Source of the DNA: Planctomycetaceae bacterium
GTDB lineage: Bacteria > Planctomycetota > Planctomycetia > Pirellulales > Thermoguttaceae
Assembly: GCA_031287585.1 (NCBI GenBank)
Contig: JAITST010000190.1
Span: 1-9,688, forward strand
DNA: 9,688 nt
Direction of reading: 5' to 3'
Under the pieces are notes generated by a model that was not told the DNA's origin, did not search any database, and was given only the letters and a program-made list of their open reading frames with translations. Both the position numbers and the translations under genes were made by a program. Positions 1 through 7,040 of this stretch are shown piece after piece (position 1 is the first letter of the stretch; every line of letters starts with the position of its first letter).

Positions 1-274
1 ATATTGCGAAGGCGACGAATCTCTCCATCGCCGCAATTGAGGGATTGACGTAGTTAAGGTAATGCTCTAAATTTATTGTTATTGCGTTTCTGATATTAGT
101 AAGTAACTTATCGAAAGAGTGATTCAGTACTGTAAACCCCGCATATTATTGTGTTAGCCAATCCTTAAACGCCCCAAAAAAGAAGCCACCACCCAATACG
201 GGATAATCAGATTTTTTGTAAAAACATGATTTTTTATTCCATAAGTTCATTGGTGAGCAGGTTGTAGACTTTTC

Positions 275-320
275 GTTTTTTCACAGATAGTTAAGGGTAG
301 AAAGGGTAATCTTTTTGTGT
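275..320 (+). repeat. Dispersed intergenic repeat, copy A
   Basis: A T-run is followed by ACAGATAGTTAAGGGTAGA at 283-301. This matches 18 of 19 bases of the minus-strand sequence at 8320-8338 (copy C), and more loosely the plus-strand sequence at 6425-6470 (copy B). All three have the order T-run, CACAG or ACAG, then GGGTAGA-like purine-rich sequence. It lies between the unknown upstream gene and the kinase promoter. Function unknown. Confidence 0.5.
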
Positions 321-350
321 TCTACAATTTTTTTTGTTACCCGTTTACGC

Positions 351-379
351 TTTACATATTTGTTTTTATACGGTAAAAT
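351..379 (+). promoter_or_regulatory. Candidate sigma-70-type promoter of the kinase operon
   Basis: TTTACA at 351-356 and TAAAAT at 374-379 are separated by exactly 17 bases and resemble the -35 and -10 consensus boxes (TTGACA, TATAAT). Transcription would start near 386, leaving a leader of about 110 bases before the GTG at 495. This is the best match in the upstream region, but AT-rich DNA gives chance matches easily. Confidence 0.45.
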
Positions 380-482
380 TTCCATTGTGCTTCGGCGGCG
401 GGATGTCCGCGGTTGGAATTTATTTACGTGCTCAAACAAAACATACATATTGTATTTAATTTGGAATTAGATTTTATTGTCT

Positions 483-490
483 GGGGGAAA
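483..490 (+). promoter_or_regulatory. Ribosome binding site that decides the kinase start
   Basis: GGGGGAAA lies about 7 bases before the GTG at 495. The alternative in-frame TTG at 477 has no purine-rich site at a proper distance, and the GGGGG would fall inside its coding sequence. I therefore prefer the GTG, which removes six residues and places a basic residue cluster right before the first membrane helix. Confidence 0.6.
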
Positions 491-494
491 CGCT

Positions 495-3400
495 GTGTCA
501 ATTCGTATAAAGTTTATCATTGTCATGATTCTCATTGCTTTAATAATTGTAGCATTTGGCATTGGGGTTGGTATGTTCTTTGTTCGCGGTAAAATTGAAG
601 AGACAATTGAAAAAGATATGTCTGTCGTAGTCGATATTGTTGACCGGCTTCTGTCCTCCGAAATTGACTTACTTAAAGCCGACACCTTTATGGCAGCCCG
701 TTATATTTACGAATCGTCTCTCAACGACCTTCAAATGGTTTTGCAGGAACAGACAGAAGCCCACCCCCATTTTATCGGACTGACTGTAATTAACCGTGAT
801 GGTATCATTGATTCTTACGGTGTCGCTCCAACGTCCACAGTATTGAACAGTAGCGAGTACACACCGCACGCCTTTGATGGGAATGCTATAATCTCCACTA
901 CCCGCTACGCTGAAAACGGTGATATTGTGTTTCATGTTTGTGTACCGATAGAAAAAGGGAAACAGGTTCTGGTAGCAACGATTCCCGGTATGTTTTTCAG
1001 CGAAATCGTCTCCGAGTTTCGGATGTGGGATACTGGTAATATTTTTATGCTTGACAAAGAGGGGACAACCATCGCGAATTTATACCAGGGTTGGGTAACT
1101 GACCGATTGAACTTTATCGAAAAGGCAAGCGGACTCGGAAAAGAATCTCTTTCATACAGTCGAGTTGCCGCGACTGTTAAGCGTATGATTCGCGGAGAAT
1201 CGGGTATTGAAAGGTTCGATTTAGATGGTAAAGAGAGAATTTGTGTTTTTCAACCGATTTCAAGTTCGATGTACGGTTGGTCGGTAGGTGTTGTCGCACC
1301 GCTATCAGAAAGCCCGTTCAGCGATATGCGCAACGGTCTTTTGCTTGTTGGAATAGTTTGTCTTCTGTTGAGTATTGGTGCCGCATGTTTAACTTCTGAA
1401 CACCTTGAAAAACCTTACAACCGAATAAAAGCACTGGTTGAGACACTCAAAACGCGGAATAAATTTCTGCATACAGTCAACAAAGCGGCTACAATGTTGT
1501 TGCGTACAGCCCCCGATAGTTTTGGCGGCGATGTCTGGACTTGTATGGATATGATAGCGCGGGCGGCGGAAGTTGACCGTATGTGTATTTGGAAAAACCA
1601 TTCAAATGGCGGAGAACTGTATTGCTCTCAATTATGCGAGTGGACGGGCGGTGCCGAACCGCAGACAGGAAAGGAAATCACGATTGATGTTTCATACAAC
1701 AGGAATATTCCCGGTTGGGAAGAAACACTGCGGGCGGGTAATGTGATAAACAGTCACGTAAGTAACCTTTCGCAGCCGGAGCAGGAGCAGTTATTGCCGC
1801 AGGGGATTTTTTCTATTTTGGTAGTTCCGGTATTTATTCAGGATAAGTTTTGGGGATTTGTTTCTTTTGATGATTGCCGCAAACAGCGTGAATTTTCAAC
1901 AGACGATGAGTATCTGTTGCGTTCGGGCGGTCTTTGGATTGTCAACGCGATACAGCGTAACGAAATGATGGACGACCTCGTCCGTGCCAGACGTGAAGCG
2001 ACCGCAAGCGCGGATGCGAAAACCGATTTCCTCGCCAATATGAGTCACGAAATGCGTACCCCGCTCAACGCAATCATTGGTCTGTCAGAACTCACTCTTG
2101 ATACAGAAAACGTTGAAGGTACTGTACGTGAAAACATTGAAAAGGTTTATAATTCCGGTATAACGTTATTGAGTTTGATAAACGATATTTTGGACATATC
2201 AAAAATCGAATCCGGTAAATTCGAGATTGTTCCCGCCGAGTATGACACACCAAGTCTTATCAACGATACTGCTACTCTTAACGTCGTGCGTATTGGTTCA
2301 AAACCGATAACGTTCCACCTGAATGTTGACCCGAAACTGCCGAGTGTACTTATTGGCGACGATTTACGCATCAAACAGATTTTCAACAATCTTTTGAGTA
2401 ACGCTTTCAAATATACCAACGCGGGCAGTGTTACGTGGAACATTCGCAGCGAGCAGTATGGTGATAATATATGGGTCATTTCCGATATCATTGATACGGG
2501 AGTCGGCATACAAAAAAATGATATGGAAAAACTTTTTTCAGAATACAAAAAAGTTGATGCCAAAAGAAACCGTAACATCGAAGGCACCGGTCTTGGTCTT
2601 TCCATCTGTAAGAATATGGTAGAACTTATGGGCGGCTGGATTACAGTTAAGAGCGAGTACGGCAAAGGCAGTACGTTCAAGGTCTGCATGGTACAAGGTA
2701 AGGTAAATGATGTTCCGATAGGTAATGAAGTTGCCGAAAGTCTCAAAAATTTTAGTTACTCCAAAAACAAACGCGACCGAAGCGCAAAACTTGTCCGCGC
2801 ACATATTCCTTACGCAAGTGTTCTGGTTGTGGACGATGTACCAACGAATTTGGACGTTGCGCGCGGTATGATGAAGCCGTATGGAATGCGGATAGATTGT
2901 GTGACAAGCGGTGCTGCCGCTATTAAATTGATTCGTGATAACGAGATAAAATATAACGCGATACTGATGGACCACATGATGCCGGAAATGGACGGAATTG
3001 AGACGACACGGTTCATACGTGAAATCGGGACAGAGTACGCGAAAAACATTCCCATCATTGCCCTAACCGCAAACGCCATTGTCGGCAGCGAAGATATGTT
3101 TTTGAGGAATGGATTTCAGGCGTTTTTGTCAAAACCGATTGACATTATACGTATGGACGCTGTCATTAATCGCTGGGTACGTGACAAAGAGTTGGAGAAA
3201 AAATTCAAAGATTGTGACAATCAGGGTGAAGTTACCGGATGTAACGGCGATAGGAGAAACATTGTTGACAGAAGAAGTAACGTTCCTCGAAGGGGTAATT
3301 CAGACCGGCGTGTGAATCCGGATAGGAGAAAATGTTCCGACAGACGGTGCGGTATTGGCGGATTGAACATTGACGGACTTAACATTAAACAGGCATTGAT

Positions 3401-3926
3401 ACGTTTCGGAAACGATACGAAGGTTTATATGGATGTGTTAAAATCGTACTCGCTAAATACACCTCCGTTGGTCGAACATTTGCGCGATTGCTCGGCGGAA
3501 AATCTGTCGGATTACGCGGTTATTGTGCATGGAATAAAAAGCAGCAGCCGCAGTATCGGAGCGGAGGCGATTGGCTCACGGGCGGAAAAATTGGAGATGG
3601 CGGCAAAAGCGGGTGATTTTGCGTTTGTCAGTTCGGAAAACAATGATTTTATCGAAACTGTCCAAACAATGCTCACAAGTTTGTCCGCGATGATAAAAGA
3701 GATTGACGCGGAAAACACCAAACCGAAAAAAGTGGAACCGGACGCAAAGGTACTGTCCGATTTGCTGGAAGTGTGCCAAAATTACGATATTGACGGCGTT
3801 GATAAAGCGATGGCGGAATTAGAAAAATACGACTATGAATCACGCGATGATTTGGTAGAATGGTTGCGGACACAGGTGAACGTAATGGGATTCAAACAAA
3901 TCGTAGAACGTTTGTCAGAGAAGTAA
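495..3926 (+). CDS. Hybrid sensor histidine kinase (Cache-like sensor, GAF, HisKA, HATPase, REC, HPt)
   Basis: A membrane-bound multi-step phosphorelay kinase of 1143 residues, numbered from the GTG at 495. Helix 1 lies near residues 5-28. An extracytoplasmic sensor of about 250 residues, probably double-Cache, ends at helix 2 (about 281-300). A GAF domain covers about 325-495. The HisKA motif NMSHEMRTP carries the phospho-acceptor H518. The HATPase has its N box near 626-640, DTGVGI near 667 and GTGLGLSI near 697. A receiver domain spans about 774-890 with acceptor D826 (LMDHMMPEMDG) and a conserved KP near its end. A basic DRR repeat linker covers 919-954, then an HPt domain with H1012 (VHGIKSS). 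All catalytic residues are present. No HAMP domain is apparent. The HD-GYP response regulator 13 bases downstream is its likely phosphoryl target. The GAF segment resembles, from memory, kinases common in Clostridia, so transfer is possible. The ligand is unknown. Confidence 0.93.
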   Translation: MSIRIKFIIVMILIALIIVAFGIGVGMFFVRGKIEETIEKDMSVVVDIVDRLLSSEIDLLKADTFMAARYIYESSLNDLQMVLQEQTEAHPHFIGLTVINRDGIIDSYGVAPTSTVLNSSEYTPHAFDGNAIISTTRYAENGDIVFHVCVPIEKGKQVLVATIPGMFFSEIVSEFRMWDTGNIFMLDKEGTTIANLYQGWVTDRLNFIEKASGLGKESLSYSRVAATVKRMIRGESGIERFDLDGKERICVFQPISSSMYGWSVGVVAPLSESPFSDMRNGLLLVGIVCLLLSIGAACLTSEHLEKPYNRIKALVETLKTRNKFLHTVNKAATMLLRTAPDSFGGDVWTCMDMIARAAEVDRMCIWKNHSNGGELYCSQLCEWTGGAEPQTGKEITIDVSYNRNIPGWEETLRAGNVINSHVSNLSQPEQEQLLPQGIFSILVVPVFIQDKFWGFVSFDDCRKQREFSTDDEYLLRSGGLWIVNAIQRNEMMDDLVRARREATASADAKTDFLANMSHEMRTPLNAIIGLSELTLDTENVEGTVRENIEKVYNSGITLLSLINDILDISKIESGKFEIVPAEYDTPSLINDTATLNVVRIGSKPITFHLNVDPKLPSVLIGDDLRIKQIFNNLLSNAFKYTNAGSVTWNIRSEQYGDNIWVISDIIDTGVGIQKNDMEKLFSEYKKVDAKRNRNIEGTGLGLSICKNMVELMGGWITVKSEYGKGSTFKVCMVQGKVNDVPIGNEVAESLKNFSYSKNKRDRSAKLVRAHIPYASVLVVDDVPTNLDVARGMMKPYGMRIDCVTSGAAAIKLIRDNEIKYNAILMDHMMPEMDGIETTRFIREIGTEYAKNIPIIALTANAIVGSEDMFLRNGFQAFLSKPIDIIRMDAVINRWVRDKELEKKFKDCDNQGEVTGCNGDRRNIVDRRSNVPRRGNSDRRVNPDRRKCSDRRCGIGGLNIDGLNIKQALIRFGNDTKVYMDVLKSYSLNTPPLVEHLRDCSAENLSDYAVIVHGIKSSSRSIGAEAIGSRAEKLEMAAKAGDFAFVSSENNDFIETVQTMLTSLSAMIKEIDAENTKPKKVEPDAKVLSDLLEVCQNYDIDGVDKAMAELEKYDYESRDDLVEWLRTQVNVMGFKQIVERLSEK
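3249..3356 (+). repeat. Six tandem hexapeptide units (D/P-R-R-x-x-x) inside the kinase
   Basis: Residues 919-954 of the kinase form six back-to-back hexads. Five begin Asp-Arg-Arg and one Pro-Arg-Arg, with three variable residues after each. The phase is exact over 36 residues (108 bases). It sits between the receiver and HPt domains, so it is a charged flexible linker or a docking surface. The codons vary (AGGAGA, AGAAGA, CGAAGG, CGGCGT), so it is not a very recent DNA duplication. Related (D/E)RR-rich stretches are known from other bacterial signalling proteins. Confidence 0.85.
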
Positions 3927-3939
3927 GGAATAGTTAATT

Positions 3940-5187
3940 ATGAAAATCGTCCCGATAGATGAAGTTCAGCCCGGACAGATATTGGCGCAGGATATTAAAC
4001 GTGCCGATGGGATTCCGTTGATTGGACAGGGGACAGAGTTGTCTGAAAATCTTTTGCGTATGCTGAAGAACCTGAACATCGAATCTATTGCGATTGACGA
4101 AGGTGAGAAGAAAGAGGAAGCCGAGCGTAAAAAGATTTTTCTTGTTGATGATAATATGACGAATCTGACTACCGGCAAGGAAATGATTAAAGACAAGTAC
4201 AAAGTTTACCCTGCTCCGTCCGCCAAGATTATGTTTGACCTGCTTGAACATATCATCCCCGATATGATTTTGCTGGATATCGAAATGCCGGAAATGAACG
4301 GTTATGAAGCGATTAAAGTATTGAAAAGCGACCCGCGGTGGTTTGAGATTCCCGTTATATTCCTTACTTCCAAAACAGACGAAGGTAGTGAATTGGAGGG
4401 GTTGTCTCTCGGTGCGATCGATTACGTCGCAAAGCCGTTTTCCGCTCCACTTTTACTCAAACGTATTGAGAACCATCTTTTCACTCAAACGCAGAAAAAC
4501 CAGTTAAAAGATTTCAATAACTGTTTGGAAGAGATGGTACGTCAGAAAACTGCACAAGTCTTCGACCTGCAAAACGCGGTGTTGAATACGGTTGCCGACT
4601 TAGTTGAGTTTCGTGACGATGCGACAGGCGGACACGTTGCGCGTACACAACAATACCTGCAAATTCTCGTGGATAAGTTGTTAGCAAACGGAATTTATTC
4701 TAATGAAACAGCCGATTGGGATATGAATTATCTTGTTCCGTCGGCTCAACTCCACGATGTCGGTAAGATAGCGATTCGCGACACGATACTTAATAAACCG
4801 GGTCGTCTCACTCTTGAAGAGTGGAATGTTATGAAAACCCATGTTACAATTGGAGTGGAGGCAATCAAAAAGATTGAGCAAAACATAAAAGGACACGCAT
4901 TTTTGCACCATGCGGGACGAATCATTGCAGCACACCACGAAAAATGGGACGGTACCGGCTATCCTTACGGCTTGCGCGGAAACGATATTCCGTTGGAAGG
5001 ACGCTTGATGGCGATTGCGGATGTGTATGACGCGCTGATTTCAAACCGTCCTTATAAGAAGCCGATTAGCCACGATATGACGAGGCAACTCATTGCGGGC
5101 GGACGCGGCACGCATTTCGACCCCGCGCTGGTCGATATATTTTTATCAGTAGCCCACCAGTTCGTAGCGGTCTCGCGGGATGTGTAG
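3940..5187 (+). CDS. Response regulator with HD-GYP cyclic-di-GMP phosphodiesterase domain
   Basis: A cytoplasmic regulator of 415 residues predicted to hydrolyse c-di-GMP when phosphorylated. An N-terminal segment (about 1-55, with PGQILAQDI) resembles the small domain found before many HD-GYP modules. A receiver domain follows (about 66-185) with acceptor D113 (LLDIEMPEMNG), SK near 145 and KP near 166. A helical linker leads to the HD-GYP domain (about 205-405). There H272-D273 form the HD pair, and residues 332-342 read HHExxDGxGYP, the intact signature of active enzymes, followed by DVYDAL. The ATG has AAGGAA nine bases upstream. The gap after the kinase stop is 13 bases, so the genes are surely co-transcribed and the kinase HPt probably feeds D113. 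The output is expected to be lower c-di-GMP, affecting attachment or motility, but no target is visible here. Confidence 0.93.
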   Translation: MKIVPIDEVQPGQILAQDIKRADGIPLIGQGTELSENLLRMLKNLNIESIAIDEGEKKEEAERKKIFLVDDNMTNLTTGKEMIKDKYKVYPAPSAKIMFDLLEHIIPDMILLDIEMPEMNGYEAIKVLKSDPRWFEIPVIFLTSKTDEGSELEGLSLGAIDYVAKPFSAPLLLKRIENHLFTQTQKNQLKDFNNCLEEMVRQKTAQVFDLQNAVLNTVADLVEFRDDATGGHVARTQQYLQILVDKLLANGIYSNETADWDMNYLVPSAQLHDVGKIAIRDTILNKPGRLTLEEWNVMKTHVTIGVEAIKKIEQNIKGHAFLHHAGRIIAAHHEKWDGTGYPYGLRGNDIPLEGRLMAIADVYDALISNRPYKKPISHDMTRQLIAGGRGTHFDPALVDIFLSVAHQFVAVSRDV

Positions 5188-5259
5188 CGAGTTAAAAATC
5201 TAACTTATAAACACGAAGATTTTACTTTTTGAAATTTTGAGAATAGGAAGTAAAAAACA

Positions 5260-5383
5260 ATGACTATTAAAAAAGAAACGTAAGACATTGGTAGAAAGGG
5301 CAATGGCAGCATCCGAGACAGCCCAGCGGGCTTCCTACGCACTGGGATTGCCTATTACGATGGTTGTAGATAACGTGCTAATA
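5260..5383 (+). pseudogene. Truncated, frameshifted antitoxin-like gene
   Basis: An ATG at 5260 with GGAAG about 10 bases upstream opens a frame that stops after seven codons (TAA 5281-5283). Dropping one base at 5281 restores an open frame that reads on through a coding-like segment, including ERAMAASETAQRASYALG and LPITMVVDNV, to about 5383. In my recollection, small proteins with a phrase like LPI-T-V-V-x-(D/N)-x upstream of COG4185-type zeta-like toxins act as their antitoxins. Here the gene loses its second half where toxin sequence begins. The seven-codon frame alone would be an unlikely gene. The antitoxin identity is inferred from position and weak resemblance; the frameshift is read directly. 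Confidence 0.5.
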
Positions 5384-5981
5384 GAAAAACTTCGTTGATT
5401 GAAATTATTAAGAAGAATTATCAATTGGGTTTTCTCGTCAACGCGGATTTCATAGAAAAAGAAATTTCCGAAAAGGGGTTCTCAATTTGGAAGAATTTGG
5501 ACTTACCCTGAAACAAAACGATTTCGATATGTTTTGTGATTCGGATTCAGCAAAGTCACTCATTTTGAAGACGGAAAAACTGGGACGAGGAATAAATGTT
5601 TTCGTTAATGAAAATATTATTGTTCATAAAACCAGAAAAGCGTATAGTTACGAAGCCGCTCTGATTGCTTCGTTTATCAGGGAGAAACGAAGTGAAACAA
5701 ATCAATGTTTTTCGTTTGAAACGGTGATGAGTCATCGCTCTAAACTGGATGAGATAAAAATTACCAAAGAGCGGGGATACCGAACCTACCCGTATTTTGT
5801 TTGTTTGGAAAATCCAGATATCAATATATCGCGTGTTCAGGATAGGGTAGCGAAAGGCGGGCATGGAGTCGATAGCGAAAAGATAACAAGTAGATATTAT
5901 CGTACATTGGATAATTTGATTCCGGCGGTAAAGTTATCGTCACGAGCATATTTGTTTGACAATTCTGTTGATGCAAAATAA
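5377..5981 (+). pseudogene. Zeta-toxin-like P-loop kinase (COG4185 type), broken
   Basis: Two frames together give a zeta-like toxin. The frame at 5377-5511 reads KTSLIEIIKKNYQLGFLVNA followed by DFIEKEISEKGF. This matches the end of a Walker A motif and the conserved NAD segment, but the glycine-rich front (GxNGxGK) is missing: only Ala-Asn-Arg precedes KTS. Near 5483-5487 one base is lost and the protein continues in the frame 5487-5981 (164 residues, TTG at its head). That part holds FSFETVMSH, YFVCLENPDINISRV, DRVAKGGHGV, SRYYRTLDNL and YLFDNS, all typical of the family. Active relatives phosphorylate a small substrate such as a UDP-amino sugar; this copy lacks the ATP-binding loop and should be dead. 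It sits directly after the antitoxin remnant, as in an intact module. An automatic gene call would probably report only 5487-5981. Confidence 0.75.
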
Positions 5982-6123
5982 CCGTAGGATAAATCCCCAT
6001 AGGTCTCGACTTAGTGTACGCTTTAGATTGTTTGTGATGCAATCGTTCCTGTCCACAACAGCATCCATACATTACAATCATAAATCTAAAATTCTTTTTC
6101 TTTCTTCGTGGTGAGAAACTACC
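5982..6123. other. Spacer between toxin remnant and transposase remnant
   Basis: No gene is seen. The last 30 bases, read in a different frame from the transposase below, give RGEKLPWTLTN, which resembles the segment just before the conserved C-terminal block of IS4-type transposases. The degraded transposase may therefore begin near 6085 with a frameshift near 6130. The other end of the insertion sequence is not visible. Confidence 0.3.
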
Positions 6124-6450
6124 GTGGACGCTTACCAATTTTTTTATTTCGCGTGTATCGGCGAAGAAATCACCGCATTGTATCGGGCATGTTGGCAGAT
6201 ACAATTATTCTTCAAGTTGTGTAAAAGTGAGGCGAAGTTGGACGCAACGCACGGCAAGACCGGTAATCGTTGTTTGGTAGAAATTTACGCGAAGATGGTA
6301 GGCATACTCATTGCCAACTGGTTGATGTTGAAGCGTTTCGGATAATTGGGTGAGGTGAGTACGGTTCGGATGTTTCGCAAAATACAAGTTCACGCTCAAC
6401 AACTCGCACGCCGATTGCAAAGTCATTTTTTCACAGGTAATCAAGTGTAG
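6124..6450 (+). pseudogene. IS4-type transposase, C-terminal remnant
   Basis: The frame contains EEITALYRACWQIQLFFKLC then KSEAKLD, matching the YREK signature block of IS4-type DDE transposases (Y-x2-R-x3-E-x6-K, usually YRARWQIELFFK). Two signature residues are changed: the Arg is Cys (codon 6190-6192) and the catalytic Glu is Gln (CAA 6202-6204). The block continues through TGNRCLVEIYAKM, then WLMLKRFG, and is cut by TAA at 6343. The same frame resumes with LGEVSTVRMFRKIQVHAQQL, the usual tail region, to a TAG at 6448. The N-terminal two thirds, with both catalytic Asp residues, are gone. It is clearly inactive. Confidence 0.75.
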
Positions 6451-6548
6451 GTAGGGTAGATAATTTTTGTCTGTTTTCACTAAACTGCCCATCTTCGCCA
6501 TTTCTGGTCAATGGAACGAGAAACTTTACGACTTTGCAATCGGCGTGC
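6406..6548. repeat. 19-base inverted repeat across the transposase tail
   Basis: GCACGCCGATTGCAAAGTC at 6406-6424 is exactly the reverse complement of 6530-6548. The arms are 105 bases apart. CAACAACTCG also occurs in direct orientation beside both arms (6397-6406 and 6548-6557). The first arm also begins repeat copy B. This may be a scar of inversion or of two repeat copies landing in opposite directions. Confidence 0.6.
6411..6470 (+). repeat. Dispersed repeat, copy B
   Basis: Starting CCGATTGCAAAGTC, then a T-run, CACAG and GGTAGGGTAGATAA, this follows the same order as copy C read on the minus strand (8362 down to 8305), where the first part is CCGACTGCAAAGTC (13 of 14 identical). Copy B has lost the closing GG of the hairpin and has a few insertions. 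It overlaps the decayed end of the transposase frame. Confidence 0.4.
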
Positions 6549-6691
6549 AACAACTCGTTGACGCATTGCTGACTGGAGACAAAGAGCGGATAATTGAATG
6601 CCTGTACAAAATAGACTGAAAACTGGCGAGAATGAAACCAAAACGGAACAGAACTAAACCACCACTGGCTAGAAGCCAGTGGGTTCAATAG
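6464..6691 (+). pseudogene. Possible second transposase-tail fragment
   Basis: After a TAA at 6461 the frame stays open to TGA at 6617, then again to TAG at 6689. It includes NEKLYDFAIGVQQLVDALL, TGDKERIIECLYKID and, after the TGA, KLARMKPKRNRTKPP. The basic end resembles the C-terminus of IS4-type transposases, and the VQQL...L...TG pattern echoes HAQQLARRL in the previous fragment. It is therefore either the frameshifted end of the same transposase or a tail from a related copy. The final codons run into the IS200-type hairpin at 6662. Identification is weak; the coding-like look is fairly clear. Confidence 0.35.
6662..6682. repeat. Right-end hairpin of the IS200-type element
   Basis: A perfect 8-pair stem (CCACTGGC with GCCAGTGG) around a TAGAA loop, followed on the plus strand by GTTCAATAG. 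The position, just past the end of the tnpA remnant read on the minus strand, fits a right-end hairpin. The TTCAA next to it resembles target or cleavage sites of this family. Confidence 0.6.
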
Positions 6692-6732
6692 TAGGTTCGT
6701 GGGTTACGGACTGAAGTCCTTCGCACACGAAT

Positions 6733-6934
6733 TTAGCGATATTTCGCAATTTGGAAATTGTCACCGCCATCAATTGGTTCACAACCGTCCTGTGTCCGAA
6801 CAAATTTCACGAACTAAGTCGCGAAGGCGTGTTACAACCGCACCGATCAATATCCGTTTGCGGTACTTGGTAACCCAGACGAAATGGTACTTGATGTCAA
6901 AGCGACTGTGGGAATTTTTACGATAATTCTTCAT
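6733..6934 (-). pseudogene. tnpA: tnpA of IS200/IS605 family, internal deletion
   Basis: Starting at the ATG complementary to 6932-6934, the protein opens MKNYRKNSHSRFDIKYHFVW, then VTKYRKRIL and LRDLVREICSDTG. This is the conserved N-terminus of IS200-type Y1 (HUH) transposases. The frame stops at 6779 after 51 codons. A one-base change of frame gives CEPIDGGDNFQIAKYR and a stop at 6733, which resembles the acidic C-terminal tail of the family. About 70-80 central residues, including the HUH motif (usually HVH) and the catalytic Tyr, are missing. This looks like an internal deletion that kept both ends, not simple truncation. No tnpB is present. Confidence 0.75.
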
Positions 6935-6972
6935 ACCTACATTATAACAACAAAAAGTAAAACCTAAAGGTA

Positions 6973-6985
6973 TCGCCTGAGGCGA
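6973..6985. repeat. Left-end hairpin of the IS200-type element
   Basis: TCGCC-TGA-GGCGA forms a perfect 5-pair stem upstream of the tnpA start (minus strand). A second small palindrome, ATTGTC-GT-GACAAT, lies nearby at 7000-7013 and is followed by an A-run, so it is not a plus-strand terminator. Confidence 0.5.
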
Positions 6986-7040
6986 GAGTTTTAGACCCAT
7001 TGTCGTGACAATAAAAAAACAAGTACACGGCAAGTGCTTG

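Larger units (their letters stand above)
1..476. other. Non-coding leader upstream of the kinase operon
   Basis: I see no convincing gene here. A short open frame at 3-50 (plus strand) ends in TAG and could be the last residues of an upstream gene, but it is too short to judge. The first 37 bases can fold: ATTGC and GGCGA at 3-15 pair with TCGCC and GCAAT at 28-37, with a three-base bulge. This could be the end of an upstream transcript. The rest is AT-rich and carries one copy of a dispersed repeat near 275-320 and a candidate promoter at 351-379. Confidence 0.5.
6662..6985 (-). mobile_element. Internally deleted IS200/IS605-type element
   Basis: Both ends carry imperfect or perfect palindromes and the inside holds a collapsed tnpA on the minus strand. 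At the left end of tnpA (6973-6985) TCGCC and GGCGA flank a TGA loop. At the other end (6662-6682) CCACTGGC and GCCAGTGG flank TAGAA. A further short stem, GGAC and GTCC around TGAA, is at 6708-6719. Subterminal hairpins of this kind are what the HUH transposase of this family recognises on single-stranded DNA. Length about 320 bases, against roughly 700 for a full element. It could in principle be mobilised by a full-length copy elsewhere. Confidence 0.65.

Noticed and set aside
477..494. TTG at 477 as the kinase start
   Set aside because: It lacks a ribosome binding site at a proper distance, and the strong GGGGGAAA would lie inside the gene. GTG at 495 fits better.
2147..2746. 199-residue minus-strand open frame inside the kinase
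   Set aside because: It lies wholly opposite the HisKA/HATPase coding region, shows no domain and is a shadow of the plus-strand gene.
5821..6204. 127-residue minus-strand open frame over the toxin end
   Set aside because: It overlaps the better supported toxin and transposase remnants and has a low-complexity, non-protein-like composition.
7000..7020. ATTGTC-GT-GACAAT as a terminator
   Set aside because: On the plus strand the stem is followed by A's, not T's, and on the minus strand by GGGTC, so neither direction fits a Rho-independent terminator.
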